A stretch of 64,000 nucleotides of DNA, taken from contig FR878223.1 in NCBI GenBank assembly GCA_000434335.1, forward strand, positions 8,882 through 72,881, read 5' to 3'. Positions within the stretch are counted from its first letter, which is position 1; each line of letters opens with the position of its first letter. Below the pieces are notes generated by a model. The model was not told where the DNA came from. It saw only the letters and a program-made list of their open reading frames with translations, and did no database searches. The translations under genes were made by a program, and so were the position numbers. The stretch comes from Clostridium sp. CAG:492. GTDB lineage: Bacteria; Bacillota; Clostridia; TANB77; CAG-508. This document shows positions 55,208 to 63,873 of the stretch, piece after piece.

Positions 55208-55870
55208 ATGAAAAAATTTGGAAAAGCATTAGTATTTGGAATATTATGTTTAATTTTAACATTTGCAATAACTGTGCAATTAAGAGTTTCTAGTTTAAGT
55301 GAATCAGAGTCTTCTCAAACTAAAATTACAGATAAACTAAAAGATGAAATTTTTAGATTAAACGATGAAAACGTAAAATTGGCAGAAAAATTTCAAAATA
55401 CGACAAGTGAACTTGATGATGCCAGAAATCAAGCTGCACAAAATGATTCATCGTCAAAAGACACAAGTGAATTAATAAAAAAATATACAATAGTTTCTGG
55501 AAAAACAGATGTAACTGGTCAAGGTATTATAATAAAGTATAAGCCTAGTGATAATGAAGCGAAAGCTGATATGGTAAAAGATTTAAGAGATATAGTGAAC
55601 GAAATTAAAAATGCGGGGGCAGAAGCAATTGAAATAAATAATCAAAGAATAGTTGGAACAACAGCAATAGAGATGGTAAAAAATAAAATAGAAATAAATG
55701 ATACAGAAGTTTCAGAAAATTTTATAATAAAAGCAATTGGTGACTCTAATCTTATGTATAGTGGATTAATTAGACCAGGAGGTACAATAGAAAATATAAG
55801 AGAGTCAGGTGTAAGTATTGAAATAAATTCAGAAAATACTATAAAAATTAATAAATACAATGAAATATAA
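55208..55870 (+). CDS. DUF881 protein (YlxW/YlxX family), copy 1
   Basis: A protein of 220 aa. One N-terminal membrane helix (about 5-23) is followed by a coiled-coil (about 35-75) and the DUF881 domain (about 95-215: DVTGQGIIIKY, LRDIVNEIKNAGAEAIEINNQRIVG, ending VSIEINSENTIKINKY). The family always accompanies divIB-sbp-ftsA and is likely extracytoplasmic; its function is unknown. It starts 10 nt after divIB with AAAGGAG. It is one of three tandem paralogues here. Confidence 0.9.
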   Translation: MKKFGKALVFGILCLILTFAITVQLRVSSLSESESSQTKITDKLKDEIFRLNDENVKLAEKFQNTTSELDDARNQAAQNDSSSKDTSELIKKYTIVSGKTDVTGQGIIIKYKPSDNEAKADMVKDLRDIVNEIKNAGAEAIEINNQRIVGTTAIEMVKNKIEINDTEVSENFIIKAIGDSNLMYSGLIRPGGTIENIRESGVSIEINSENTIKINKYNEI

Positions 55871-55891
55871 ACTGCAAGAAAGGAGATTTTA

Positions 55892-56581
55892 ATGAAAAAG
55901 ATAAAACCTGTAATAACTTTAGGAATTTTATCAATGATTTTAACAGTTGGAATTAGTGTGCAATTAAAAACAATTAAAGCAGCAGATATAAGTGGAACAA
56001 TACAATTAACAGATAGCAATTTAAAAAAATCATTATTACAAACTAAAACGAATTATGAAGATTCAGTAAAAAAATTAGCTGATACAGATAAAGAGCTTGA
56101 AAACTTAAGAAATAATGTGTTAAATATAGAATCAGATGTAGAAACACAAGAAAAAATAAAAAAATATGAAATTATTTTAGGCTTAACAAAAGTTCAAGGT
56201 GAAGGTGTTACAATAACTGTAGCTGATAACAATGAGCAAAAAGATAACAGTTCTTTTGCAAGTATAAATAATTCTAATTATTTAGTTCACGATGGTAATT
56301 TAGTTGCAATAATAAATGAATTAAAAATTGCAGGAGCTGAAGCAATTTCAATAAATGGAAAAAGAATAGTTAATTCAACAAGTATTAATTGTGCTGGAAA
56401 TGTAATACAAATAAATGGAGAAAAAGTTGGAAGTCCGTTTGTAATTAATGCAATTGGAGATAAAGATTTATTATATGGAGAATTAACAAAAAATGGTGGA
56501 ACATTATATAAATTAAAAAAATATGGAGTGTTGACTAGCATAAAAAAGGCAGATTCTATTGAAATTGATAAAGAAATATAA
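55892..56581 (+). CDS. DUF881 protein (YlxW/YlxX family), copy 2
   Basis: A protein of 229 aa with the same plan as copy 1: membrane helix (about 6-24), coiled-coil (about 45-80) and DUF881 domain (about 95-225, with KVQGEGVTITVAD, ELKIAGAEAISINGKRIVNS and VINAIGDKDLLYGEL). An insert of about 15 polar residues, NNEQKDNSSFASINN, lies in the first domain loop. AGAAAGGAG precedes ATG 55892. Sequence is clearly diverged from copy 1, so the duplication is old. Confidence 0.9.
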   Translation: MKKIKPVITLGILSMILTVGISVQLKTIKAADISGTIQLTDSNLKKSLLQTKTNYEDSVKKLADTDKELENLRNNVLNIESDVETQEKIKKYEIILGLTKVQGEGVTITVADNNEQKDNSSFASINNSNYLVHDGNLVAIINELKIAGAEAISINGKRIVNSTSINCAGNVIQINGEKVGSPFVINAIGDKDLLYGELTKNGGTLYKLKKYGVLTSIKKADSIEIDKEI

Positions 56582-56623
56582 TAATCTATTTAATAAAAAT
56601 TTATGAAAGGATTTGGGTTTAAA

Positions 56624-57331
56624 ATGGGAAAGAATAAAGTTGTAATTTCAATAGTTTTTGGAATTATCGCAATGTTTCTTGTGGTAATAATGAGCATACA
56701 GTTTAAAACAATAAATCAAACAGATATAACTAGCTTAGAAAGTATGCAAGAAGAAGAGCTACGAAATCAAATTGTTGAATTAAAAGAAAAAAATGATGAA
56801 ATTCAAAATAAAATTTCAGAAAATGAAGAAAAAATAAAAGAATATAAAGAAACTTTAAATAATAATCAAAAAGCTTCTGAAGTATTAAATAATGAATTGC
56901 ATGAATATGAAGAAACTATAGGATTAACAGATGTAACAGGAGAAGGTGTTGTATTAACTCTTACAGATACAGGAGATCAATCTTACAGTTATAGCAATTT
57001 AGTAGATTTTGTTAATGAATTAAAGTATGCTGGAGCAACAGCAATTTCAATAAATGATAATAGAGTAATAAATTCAACAGAAATTGTAGAAATATCTAAA
57101 AAATATATATTACTAAATGGGGATCAAAGAATTTCATCTCCATATACAATAAAAGCAATTGGAGATAAGAAAAAATTATTAGAAACATTAAATCTAAAAG
57201 ATGAAGGTTATATTGACTTATATAAAAATGCGGGATATGATATTAAAATTGAAGAAAATGACAATATAACAATTTATAAATACAATAAAGATATAGATTT
57301 AAAATATATAGATAAAGGAGAAGATAAATAA
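56624..57331 (+). CDS. DUF881 protein (YlxW/YlxX family), copy 3
   Basis: A protein of 235 aa with one membrane helix (about 5-25), a longer coiled-coil than its paralogues (about 42-105) and a DUF881 domain with DVTGEGVVLTL, ELKYAGATAISINDNRVINS and IKAIGDKKKLL. ATG 56624 follows AAAGGA by 12 nt; an in-frame ATG at 56603 has no ribosome binding site but cannot be excluded. The stop overlaps the sbp start (TAATG), indicating coupled translation. Confidence 0.9.
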   Translation: MGKNKVVISIVFGIIAMFLVVIMSIQFKTINQTDITSLESMQEEELRNQIVELKEKNDEIQNKISENEEKIKEYKETLNNNQKASEVLNNELHEYEETIGLTDVTGEGVVLTLTDTGDQSYSYSNLVDFVNELKYAGATAISINDNRVINSTEIVEISKKYILLNGDQRISSPYTIKAIGDKKKLLETLNLKDEGYIDLYKNAGYDIKIEENDNITIYKYNKDIDLKYIDKGEDK

Positions 57332-57714
57332 TGGTATATATAGCAATTATAGTAGGTTGTGTAATAGGTGCTTTAATAGGAAATTTTGCACCAATAATAT
57401 CATATACATATTCAGAATATTTAGCAATTGCAATAGTTGCAGCTCTAGATACAATATTTGGAGGTGTTGTTGCATCAATAAAAAAGAATTTTGATATGGG
57501 AGTATTTATTTCTGGTTTTTTAGGAAATGCTATATTATCAATATTATTAACATATTTAGGTGCAAGATTAAATGTTGATATATACTTAGCAGCAATATTT
57601 GTTTTTGTAGGAAGAATATTCTTTAATTTAGGAGTAATACGTAGATATTACCTAGAAAAGTGTACAAATTTTTTCAAAGCAAAAAAGAGCAAAAAAACAG
57701 AAAAAGCAAAATGA
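57331..57714 (+). CDS. sbp: Small basic protein Sbp (DUF1290)
   Basis: A protein of 127 aa with four membrane helices (about 1-20, 27-48, 57-80 and 88-106) and a basic C-terminal tail (FFKAKKSKKTEKAK). The TIFGGVVASIKKNFD and NAILSILLTYLGARL segments mark the DUF1290/Sbp family, always found just upstream of ftsA in Firmicutes. Its role is unknown. It begins on the last base of the preceding stop. The ftsA promoter region with phased repeats follows. Confidence 0.9.
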   Translation: MVYIAIIVGCVIGALIGNFAPIISYTYSEYLAIAIVAALDTIFGGVVASIKKNFDMGVFISGFLGNAILSILLTYLGARLNVDIYLAAIFVFVGRIFFNLGVIRRYYLEKCTNFFKAKKSKKTEKAK

Positions 57715-57732
57715 GATATATTTAGGCGACAG

Positions 57733-57771
57733 TATTACAAAAATATTACGGTATTATTACAAAAATATAAC
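57733..57771 (+). repeat. Four 11-bp-phased hexamers upstream of the ftsA promoter
   Basis: TATTAC occurs at 57733, 57744 and 57755, and TATAAC at 57766, each 11 bp apart. The first and third lie within a perfect 14-bp direct repeat, TATTACAAAAATAT (57733-57746 and 57755-57768). The array ends 8 bp before the -35 box, on one face of the helix, as expected for a cooperative regulator. Confidence 0.7.
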
Positions 57772-57779
57772 AATTAGTA

Positions 57780-57808
57780 TTGACATTTTGGCGGAAATAT
57801 AATATTCT
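57780..57808 (+). promoter_or_regulatory. Sigma-A promoter of ftsA-ftsZ
   Basis: TTGACA (57780-57785), 17-bp spacer, TATTCT (57803-57808). It is 40 bp upstream of the ftsA TTG start. Confidence 0.7.
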
Positions 57809-57848
57809 TATGGATATATAAAAAGAGTTATAGATGGAGGAGTTAACC

Positions 57849-59078
57849 TTGGCTGTTGGAGATATAATTGTAGGTATGGATATTGGTACTTCAAAAATCA
57901 GTCTTGTCATAGGTGAAGTAAACAATTTTGGTCAGATTGAAACAATTTGTAGTGCCAGCAATATGTGCAATGGAATTAAAAAAGGAAAAATAATAAATGA
58001 AGAAGAAGTAATAAGAACTATAGTAAAGACTATTGAAGATGCTGAAACTGATTCAGACTTAAAAATAAATTCAGCATATATAACAATACATGGAAAAGAT
58101 GTTACAATAGTACAAAATAGTGTGACAAAAGAAGTAAAAGATAGATATGCCGGAATATCTGCAAAAGATGTATCATCAGCAATAATGCAAGCAAAAGATA
58201 TAGATGTACCGGAAAATAAAACAATAATAGATATAGTAGCAGAAAAATTCATATTAGATGATGGAAAAACAATATCAGATCCAATAGGAAGTTTCTGTGC
58301 ATCATTTACATTAAAAGCACAAATAGTTCTTGCAAATAAAGAATATATAAGACAAATACATAATATTTTCAGAAAAGCAGATTTGGAAATTGATGGAATA
58401 GTTCCAATAACACTAGCAGAAAAAAATGTAGTGTTAGATACAAACGAACTAAATGATAATATAATGATTCTTGACATTGGAGCAGGAAATACAGAAATTG
58501 GAGTTTTTGAAGGAACAGAATTTATATACACAAATACAATTCCATTAGGTGGAGATAATATAACAAACGATATAGCGCTAGTTTTAAATATTTCAGTTGA
58601 AGAGGCTGATAAATTAAAAAAACAATATGGTTTAGCGATGAAATCATATATTGACAATGACAATGAAATAATGTTAAATACATGTAAAGACGAAAATAAA
58701 AATAAAATTATAAAAAGTTCAGAGCTTATTGAAATAATAGAAGCAAGAATAGAAGAAATGTTTAAACTTATAAATGATGATATAACAGCACACGGAGTAA
58801 AACAAAGAATAAACAATGTAGTTTTAACAGGCCAAGGAATTGTAAATATTAGTAAAAGTGATGTAGCAGGAAAAGTAATTTTAAATATACCAGTAAAAAT
58901 TTCAACAGGAAGAATGGTAAGCACTATAAGACCAGGTTACAGAACTGCATATGCATTAGTTAGATATGTTGCATCAAGACAGTTTGCTAAAAATGTATCA
59001 AGCAGTATAGATACACACTCTGAAAAAAGTATAGTAAAAGTTATTTTAGAAAAGATTAAAGATTTTTTCTACTCGTAA
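57849..59078 (+). CDS. ftsA: Cell division protein FtsA
   Basis: An actin-like ATPase that tethers FtsZ filaments to the membrane. The protein has 409 aa. The phosphate-1 motif is VGMDIGTSKISLVIGE (near 8-23); domain 1C lies about 82-160; the phosphate-2 motif is ILDIGAGNTEIGVF. The adenosine motif is VVLTGQGIVN (usually GGG), and a C-terminal amphipathic tail ends KIKDFFYS. The start is TTG 57849, 8 nt after GGAGG; ATG 57834 overlaps that site. ftsZ follows 74 nt later. Confidence 0.95.
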   Translation: MAVGDIIVGMDIGTSKISLVIGEVNNFGQIETICSASNMCNGIKKGKIINEEEVIRTIVKTIEDAETDSDLKINSAYITIHGKDVTIVQNSVTKEVKDRYAGISAKDVSSAIMQAKDIDVPENKTIIDIVAEKFILDDGKTISDPIGSFCASFTLKAQIVLANKEYIRQIHNIFRKADLEIDGIVPITLAEKNVVLDTNELNDNIMILDIGAGNTEIGVFEGTEFIYTNTIPLGGDNITNDIALVLNISVEEADKLKKQYGLAMKSYIDNDNEIMLNTCKDENKNKIIKSSELIEIIEARIEEMFKLINDDITAHGVKQRINNVVLTGQGIVNISKSDVAGKVILNIPVKISTGRMVSTIRPGYRTAYALVRYVASRQFAKNVSSSIDTHSEKSIVKVILEKIKDFFYS

Positions 59079-59152
59079 AATATGGAAGAGTATACAGAGT
59101 ACTCAAAAAAGGATGTTATTAATTTTAATTTATAAATAGGGAGGAAAACATT

Positions 59153-60281
59153 ATGATAATGGATAGCGCAGAAGAAAGTGGAATAATGATAGATGGAACA
59201 GCTACAATAAAAGTAATTGGTGTAGGTGGAGGCGGAACAAACGCCGTAAACAGAATGGTTGACTCAGGAATAAGAGGAGTAGAATTTGTAGCAGTAAATA
59301 CAGATAGACAAGCATTATTATTATCAAAAGCTGCATCTAAAATACAAATAGGGGAAAAAATAACAAGAGGATTAGGAGCTGGAGCTAACCCTGATATTGG
59401 TGCACAAGCAGCTGAAGAAAGTAAATCTGAAATAACAGAAGCTTTACGAGGCGCAGACATGGTATTCGTAACAGCCGGAATGGGTGGACGGAACTGGAAC
59501 TGGTGCAGCTCCAATAGTTGCAGCATGTGCTAAAGAAATGGGAATATTAACAATAGGTGTTGTAACAAAACCGTTTACATTTGAAGGGAAAAAAAGATTA
59601 TCACAAGCTGAAAGAGGAATTGAAAGCTTAAAAAGCAAAGTTGATACATTAGTTGTTATTCCAAATGATAAGCTATTACAAATTATAGATAGAAAAACAT
59701 CAATAGTAGAAGCTTTTAAAATGGCTGATGATGTATTAAGACAAGGTGTACAAGGTATATCTGACTTAATTGCAGTACCAGGACTTGTAAACTTAGACTT
59801 TGCTGATGTTAAAACAATTATGCTTAACACAGGTATAGCTCATATGGGTGTTGGTAGAGCATCTGGTGAATCAAGAGCAGAAGATGCCGCAAAACAAGCA
59901 ATTCAAAACCCAATGCTTGAAAGCTCTATTGAAGGTGCAAAAGGAATTATTATCAATATTACTGGTGGACCAAACTTAGGATTACACGAAGTAAACACAG
60001 CAGCTGAATTAGTACAACGTAGTGTTGACCCAGAAGCAAACATAATCTTTGGTGCTGTTATTGATGAAAGCCTAGATGAAGATATAGTAATTACAGTTAT
60101 TGCAACTGGATTTGAAACAAAACCAAAAATAGGAACAGTTCCAGTTAATGAAATACCAAGCAGTAATAATGCTAAACCTTGGGAAAAGAAAACAACACAA
60201 GTATCAACACAACCAGAGCCAATTAACAATAATGATTTAGACATACCATCATTCTTAAGAAAGAAATCAGGAAATAAATAA
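59153..60281 (+). CDS. ftsZ: Cell division GTPase FtsZ, frame broken by a 1-nt insertion
   Basis: The tubulin-like ring protein. The reading frame breaks at an extra C at 59489. Before it the frame encodes the N-terminus with [16 protein letters not shown] and VTAGMGG. After it the frame resumes with [19 protein letters not shown]. Removing the C restores the tubulin signature GGGTGTG and a full protein of 375 aa with the conserved C-terminal DIPSFLRKK peptide. As given, the first frame ends at a TAA near 59533. An essential gene is unlikely to be broken, so a sequencing or assembly error is the simplest explanation. GGGAGGA precedes ATG 59153. Confidence 0.93.
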
Positions 60282-60588
60282 TAAATTTTACAAAAGAAAA
60301 AGTTATGGATATACAGATAATCCATAACTTTTTTCTATGATAATAAATAACAAAAAATGACCAAAAAGTATATATTTATAAAATGAATTATTAAGAATAC
60401 TGTCACATACACTTATATTTTAAAAGAAATAATCTAAAGATGTAGATTATTTCTTTTTTTCGTTTTCATAAAGTGACAGTTTTTTTGAAAGTGTGGTGAT
60501 AGAATATTTCAAAATTAATTTTATTATTATCTTTATTATGAAATTCTATATATTTAATTTATTAAAAAAATTTAAGGAGATGGAATTT
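60282..60588 (+). other. ftsZ-spoIIGA intergenic region with terminator and nested hairpins
   Basis: The ftsZ terminator is AAAAAGTTATGGAT / ATCCATAACTTTTT (60297-60337). A nested structure follows: outer arms ACTGTCAC (60399-60406) and GTGACAGT (60473-60480) enclose an inner perfect 14-bp stem (60423-60436 with 60443-60456, core GAAATAATCTA); both are followed by T runs. No clear SigA or Spo0A site is visible before spoIIGA. Confidence 0.75.
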
Positions 60589-61533
60589 ATGGTTGCCTAT
60601 TTGGATTTAATTTTTCTAGAAAATACAGCTATGAATTATTTGATATTGTATACTGTTGGAAAATTAATGAACAGGAAAATCGAAAAAATACGATTAATTA
60701 GCTCTAGCATTGTCGGAGCTTTATATGTTTTTTCATTATATGTAAAAATGCCAGTATGGATTTTAAATGTGTCTAAAATTATTATTGCAATGCTCTTAAT
60801 AAAAATAGCATATAACTCAAATGGATATAAAAGAGTTATAAAAGAAACAATTGTATTTCTTATGGTTTCATTTGTTTTTTCTGGCTGTGCATTAGGATTT
60901 GTTCATTTGCTAAAGCCAAAAGTTATATACATAGTTAATGGAATAATAATTGGAGGAGAATATATTTTCGAAGTATTATTAATATCAGCTATTATAAGTT
61001 TTATTTTAATAAAAGCTAGTATGAGACTTATAAAACTAAAACAAAAACTTAATAAGAATGATATGATATGTGCTCTAAAAATTGGTCTTGGAAAAAACTG
61101 TATAGAAGTAAATGCGTTATTAGATACTGGAAACTTATTAACAGACCCAATTAGTAAATCTCCAATCATAATTGTGGAAAAAGAAAAATTAAGAGCATTG
61201 ATACCAGCAAATGAAATTGAAAAAATTGAAGATTTGTTAGGAGGTGATGACGTAGTAGAAGAGTCTTATAATGCAAGAATTAGAGCAATTCCATATATGT
61301 CTGTAGGAAATAAAAATGGAATAATGATTGCTTATAAGGTTGATTGGGTAAAGCTTGAATATCAAGATGAAGTAAATGAAATAAATAATGTACTTGTTGG
61401 AATTTATAATGATGCTCTTACTAAAAATAATAAATATTCTGCTTTAATTGGATTGCAAATATTAGAAAGGAGTACAGCTGAAAATGAATTTAATACAACT
61501 TTTGAAAACAAAGGTAAATATAGTATATGCTAA
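60589..61533 (+). CDS. spoIIGA: Sporulation sigma-E factor processing peptidase SpoIIGA
   Basis: A septal-membrane aspartyl protease that cleaves pro-SigE in the mother cell. The protein has 314 aa. Five membrane helices lie in the first 150 residues ([18 protein letters not shown] onward). The C-terminal cytoplasmic protease domain has the active-site motif [11 protein letters not shown] (near 181-191). ATG 60589 follows AAGGAGA by 8 nt; the frame extends upstream to 60493 without a site. Its last 50 nt overlap the sigE start. That order and the partnership match B. subtilis spoIIGA-sigE. Confidence 0.94.
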   Translation: MVAYLDLIFLENTAMNYLILYTVGKLMNRKIEKIRLISSSIVGALYVFSLYVKMPVWILNVSKIIIAMLLIKIAYNSNGYKRVIKETIVFLMVSFVFSGCALGFVHLLKPKVIYIVNGIIIGGEYIFEVLLISAIISFILIKASMRLIKLKQKLNKNDMICALKIGLGKNCIEVNALLDTGNLLTDPISKSPIIIVEKEKLRALIPANEIEKIEDLLGGDDVVEESYNARIRAIPYMSVGNKNGIMIAYKVDWVKLEYQDEVNEINNVLVGIYNDALTKNNKYSALIGLQILERSTAENEFNTTFENKGKYSIC

Positions 61534-62215
61534 GTATTTAAACAAAGATACAATAGAAGAGCTTCCAATATACTATATTGCAGGAAGTCAAACATTACCA
61601 CCACCATTAGATGCAAAAGAAGAAGATGAAGCACTAAAAAAATTAGCTAATGGTGATGAAGAAGTAAAAAAAATATTAGTAGAGCGAAATTTAAGACTTG
61701 TTGTTTATATAGCCAAAAAATTCGAAAATACAGGTGTTGGAATTGAAGATTTAATATCAATAGGAACAATTGGACTAATGAAGGCGATTAATACATTTAA
61801 TACAGATAAAAATATTAAACTAGCAACATATGCTTCAAGATGTATTGAGAATGAAATATTAATGTTTCTGCGAAAAAGTAATAAAATAAAAGGAGAAATT
61901 TCAATAGATGAGCCATTAAATCAAGATGGTGATGGAAATGAACTATTATTGTCAGATATATTAGGAACTGAAGGTGATATAACATCAAGGAGAATTGAAG
62001 ACGAAGTAGATAAAAAATTATTAAAAGAATCAATTACCAAACTAAGTAAAAGAGAAAAAAATATAATGGAACTTCGATTTGGGTTTGGAACAGATAAAGA
62101 AAAGACACAAAAAGAGGTAGCTGATATGCTTGGAATATCACAAAGTTATATATCAAGATTAGAAAAGAAGATAATTTCAAAAATGAGAAGAGAGATAAAA
62201 AGCAAAACAGGATAA
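61484..62215 (+). CDS. sigE: RNA polymerase sigma-E factor (pro-form)
   Basis: The early mother-cell sporulation sigma factor, made as an inactive precursor. The protein has 243 aa. A pro-sequence of about 30 residues precedes the conserved [13 protein letters not shown] region, where SpoIIGA cuts nearby. Region 2 has [14 protein letters not shown] and [14 protein letters not shown]; region 4 has the [30 protein letters not shown] lies inside spoIIGA before ATG 61484. The 50-nt overlap with spoIIGA in another frame suggests coupled expression. Confidence 0.97.
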   Translation: MNLIQLLKTKVNIVYAKYLNKDTIEELPIYYIAGSQTLPPPLDAKEEDEALKKLANGDEEVKKILVERNLRLVVYIAKKFENTGVGIEDLISIGTIGLMKAINTFNTDKNIKLATYASRCIENEILMFLRKSNKIKGEISIDEPLNQDGDGNELLLSDILGTEGDITSRRIEDEVDKKLLKESITKLSKREKNIMELRFGFGTDKEKTQKEVADMLGISQSYISRLEKKIISKMRREIKSKTG

Positions 62216-62369
62216 AATCTTATACTAAAATGGCTAGCTGAAATGAAAAATTTACAAGTTAAAGTTATTTGTAAGAAAAATAATAAGATTACATATACTA
62301 TATAAAAGAATAAAATAACCTTTTTTGGAAATAATGTTTAAGAATATATTTCTAAAGGAGGTTTTTTAT

Positions 62370-63143
62370 TTGATTAGAAAGGTAGAAATTTGTGGAGTAA
62401 ACACATCAAAGTTACCAGTACTATCAAATGAAGAAAAAACAGAACTATTAAAAAAAATAAAAGATGGAGATAAAGTAGCAAGATCAGAATTTATTAATGG
62501 AAATTTAAGATTAGTATTAAGTGTAATACAAAGGTTCTCAAATAGAGGAGAAAACCCAGATGATTTATTTCAGGTTGGATGTATTGGTTTAATAAAATCT
62601 ATAGATAATTTTGATTTATCACAAAATGTACAATTTAGCACATATGCAGTACCAATGATAATAGGTGAAGTACGAAGATATTTAAGAGATAATAATTCAA
62701 TTAGAGTAAGTAGGTCGATAAGAGATTTAGCATACAAAGTATTAGCTTTAAAAGAGAAAAATAGTAAAGAAGGTAAAAAAGAATTAACAATAGAAGAAAT
62801 TGCAAAAAAGTTAGATGTAGAGGTTGGCGAAGTAGCAATGTGTCTTGATGCAATACAAACTCCAGTATCATTACAAGAGCCTGTTTATGGAGATGGAAGT
62901 GAAAGTATATTTTTTATGGATCAGGTTAAAGATAAAAAAAATAATGACGAATTTTGGACAGAAAATATAACAATAGCAGAGGCAATGAAAAAATTAAATG
63001 CAAAAGAAAAAAATATAGTTCAAAAAAGATTTTTTGAAGGAAGAACACAAATGGAAGTGGCAAACGAAATTGGGATATCACAAGCACAAGTATCCAGATT
63101 AGAAAAAAATGCGATAGACCATATAAAAAGAATATACAATTAA
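62370..63143 (+). CDS. sigG: RNA polymerase sigma-G factor
   Basis: The late forespore sporulation sigma factor. The protein has 257 aa. It starts MIRKVEICGVNTSKLPVL, almost identical to the SigG family opening that sets it apart from SigF. Region 2 includes NLRLVLSVIQRFSNRGEN and DDLFQVGCIGLIKSID; region 4 carries the HTH MEVANEIGISQAQVSRLEK. The start is TTG 62370, with AAAGGAGG 8 nt upstream. It lies 154 bp after sigE, the B. subtilis order. A terminator (stem AAAAGCTCTAAAA / TTTTAGAGCTTTT) follows at 63179-63219. Confidence 0.96.
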   Translation: MIRKVEICGVNTSKLPVLSNEEKTELLKKIKDGDKVARSEFINGNLRLVLSVIQRFSNRGENPDDLFQVGCIGLIKSIDNFDLSQNVQFSTYAVPMIIGEVRRYLRDNNSIRVSRSIRDLAYKVLALKEKNSKEGKKELTIEEIAKKLDVEVGEVAMCLDAIQTPVSLQEPVYGDGSESIFFMDQVKDKKNNDEFWTENITIAEAMKKLNAKEKNIVQKRFFEGRTQMEVANEIGISQAQVSRLEKNAIDHIKRIYN

Positions 63144-63178
63144 AATAACATATATATAATAAGAATAAAATAGATTAT

Positions 63179-63219
63179 AAAAGCTCTAAAAAGATATAAT
63201 ATAAAATTTTAGAGCTTTT
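63179..63219 (+). terminator. Terminator after sigG
   Basis: Perfect 13-bp stem AAAAGCTCTAAAA (63179-63191) with TTTTAGAGCTTTT (63207-63219). The T run is within the right arm. Confidence 0.8.
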
Positions 63220-63293
63220 GAATATTGTTAAATTAAAAGAGCATAAAACTATTAAATGTATAATATGATGTAATATATATAGGGAGGGTCATA

Positions 63294-63530
63294 ATGTTAA
63301 AAGAAAGTGGAATGGATTTTAGACACAAGGAAGTAGTAAATATAAACAATGGAAAAAGATTAGGCTTTGTTCAAGATGTATGTGCAAATTTAGAGACTGG
63401 AAGAATTACTTCAATAATTGTTCCAGGAGGAAAAAAATTAATGAGTATGTTTGCAAAAGAAGATGATATTGTAATTGAATGGGAAAAAATAAAGTGTATA
63501 GGTGATGATATAATATTAGTAGATATATAA
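63294..63530 (+). CDS. ylmC: YlmC/YmxH family PRC-barrel sporulation protein
   Basis: A protein of 78 aa with one PRC-barrel domain: HKEVVNINNGKRLGFVQDV, then GRITSIIVPGGKK and VIEWEKIKCIGDDIILVDI. The family (YlmC, YmxH) occurs in spore formers and commonly lies just after sigG, as here. Its role is not known in detail. GGGAGGGT precedes ATG 63294. The assignment of YlmC rather than YmxH rests on position. Confidence 0.88.
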   Translation: MLKESGMDFRHKEVVNINNGKRLGFVQDVCANLETGRITSIIVPGGKKLMSMFAKEDDIVIEWEKIKCIGDDIILVDI

Positions 63531-63683
63531 TAATTAGAAAAATAAAGCATAAAAGATATTGAAATTTTTGATATTTTCAATATATAAAATTAACAAAAAT
63601 AGCAATGAAAGACTTTATGTAATATGCATTGCAAATATATAACAAAAAACAACAAAAAAATGCAAAAAAAGTCAAAAAATGTG

Positions 63684-63712
63684 TTGACTTTGTGAACTGC
63701 GTGTGGTATTAT
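63684..63712 (+). promoter_or_regulatory. Upstream copy of two tandem strong promoters
   Basis: TTGACT (63684-63689), 17-bp spacer, TATTAT (63707-63712), followed by GAGTACCAAGCAA. No gene follows inside the window. Confidence 0.8.
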
Positions 63713-63844
63713 AATCGAGTACCAAGCAACAGGGAAAAGCATAAAAGATTTTGAACAAAATTAGTTAATAAATTCTAACAAGGTGAATAGAGTAAAAGTT
63801 AAATTATTAGCTAAAAAATAAATTAAAAAAATCTAAAAAATATG

Positions 63845-63873
63845 TTGACAAACTGATAACAAGATGGTATGAT
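63845..63873 (+). promoter_or_regulatory. Downstream copy of two tandem strong promoters
   Basis: TTGACA (63845-63850), 17-bp spacer, TATGAT (63868-63873), followed by AAGTACTCAGCAA, 161 bp after the first. The shared sequence past the -10 box indicates duplication. Tandem promoters of this kind typically serve an rRNA operon, probably beyond the window edge (inference). Confidence 0.8.

Noticed and set aside
57932..58924. Long open frame on the minus strand (330 codons) opposite ftsA
   Set aside because: It is a shadow of ftsA: low-complexity Ser/Phe/Ile-rich product, no ribosome binding site, no family features.
59480..59540. Programmed frameshift in ftsZ
   Set aside because: No slippery run, stimulatory hairpin or pause codon is evident, and the family has no known frameshifting. 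A single-base insertion error is simpler.
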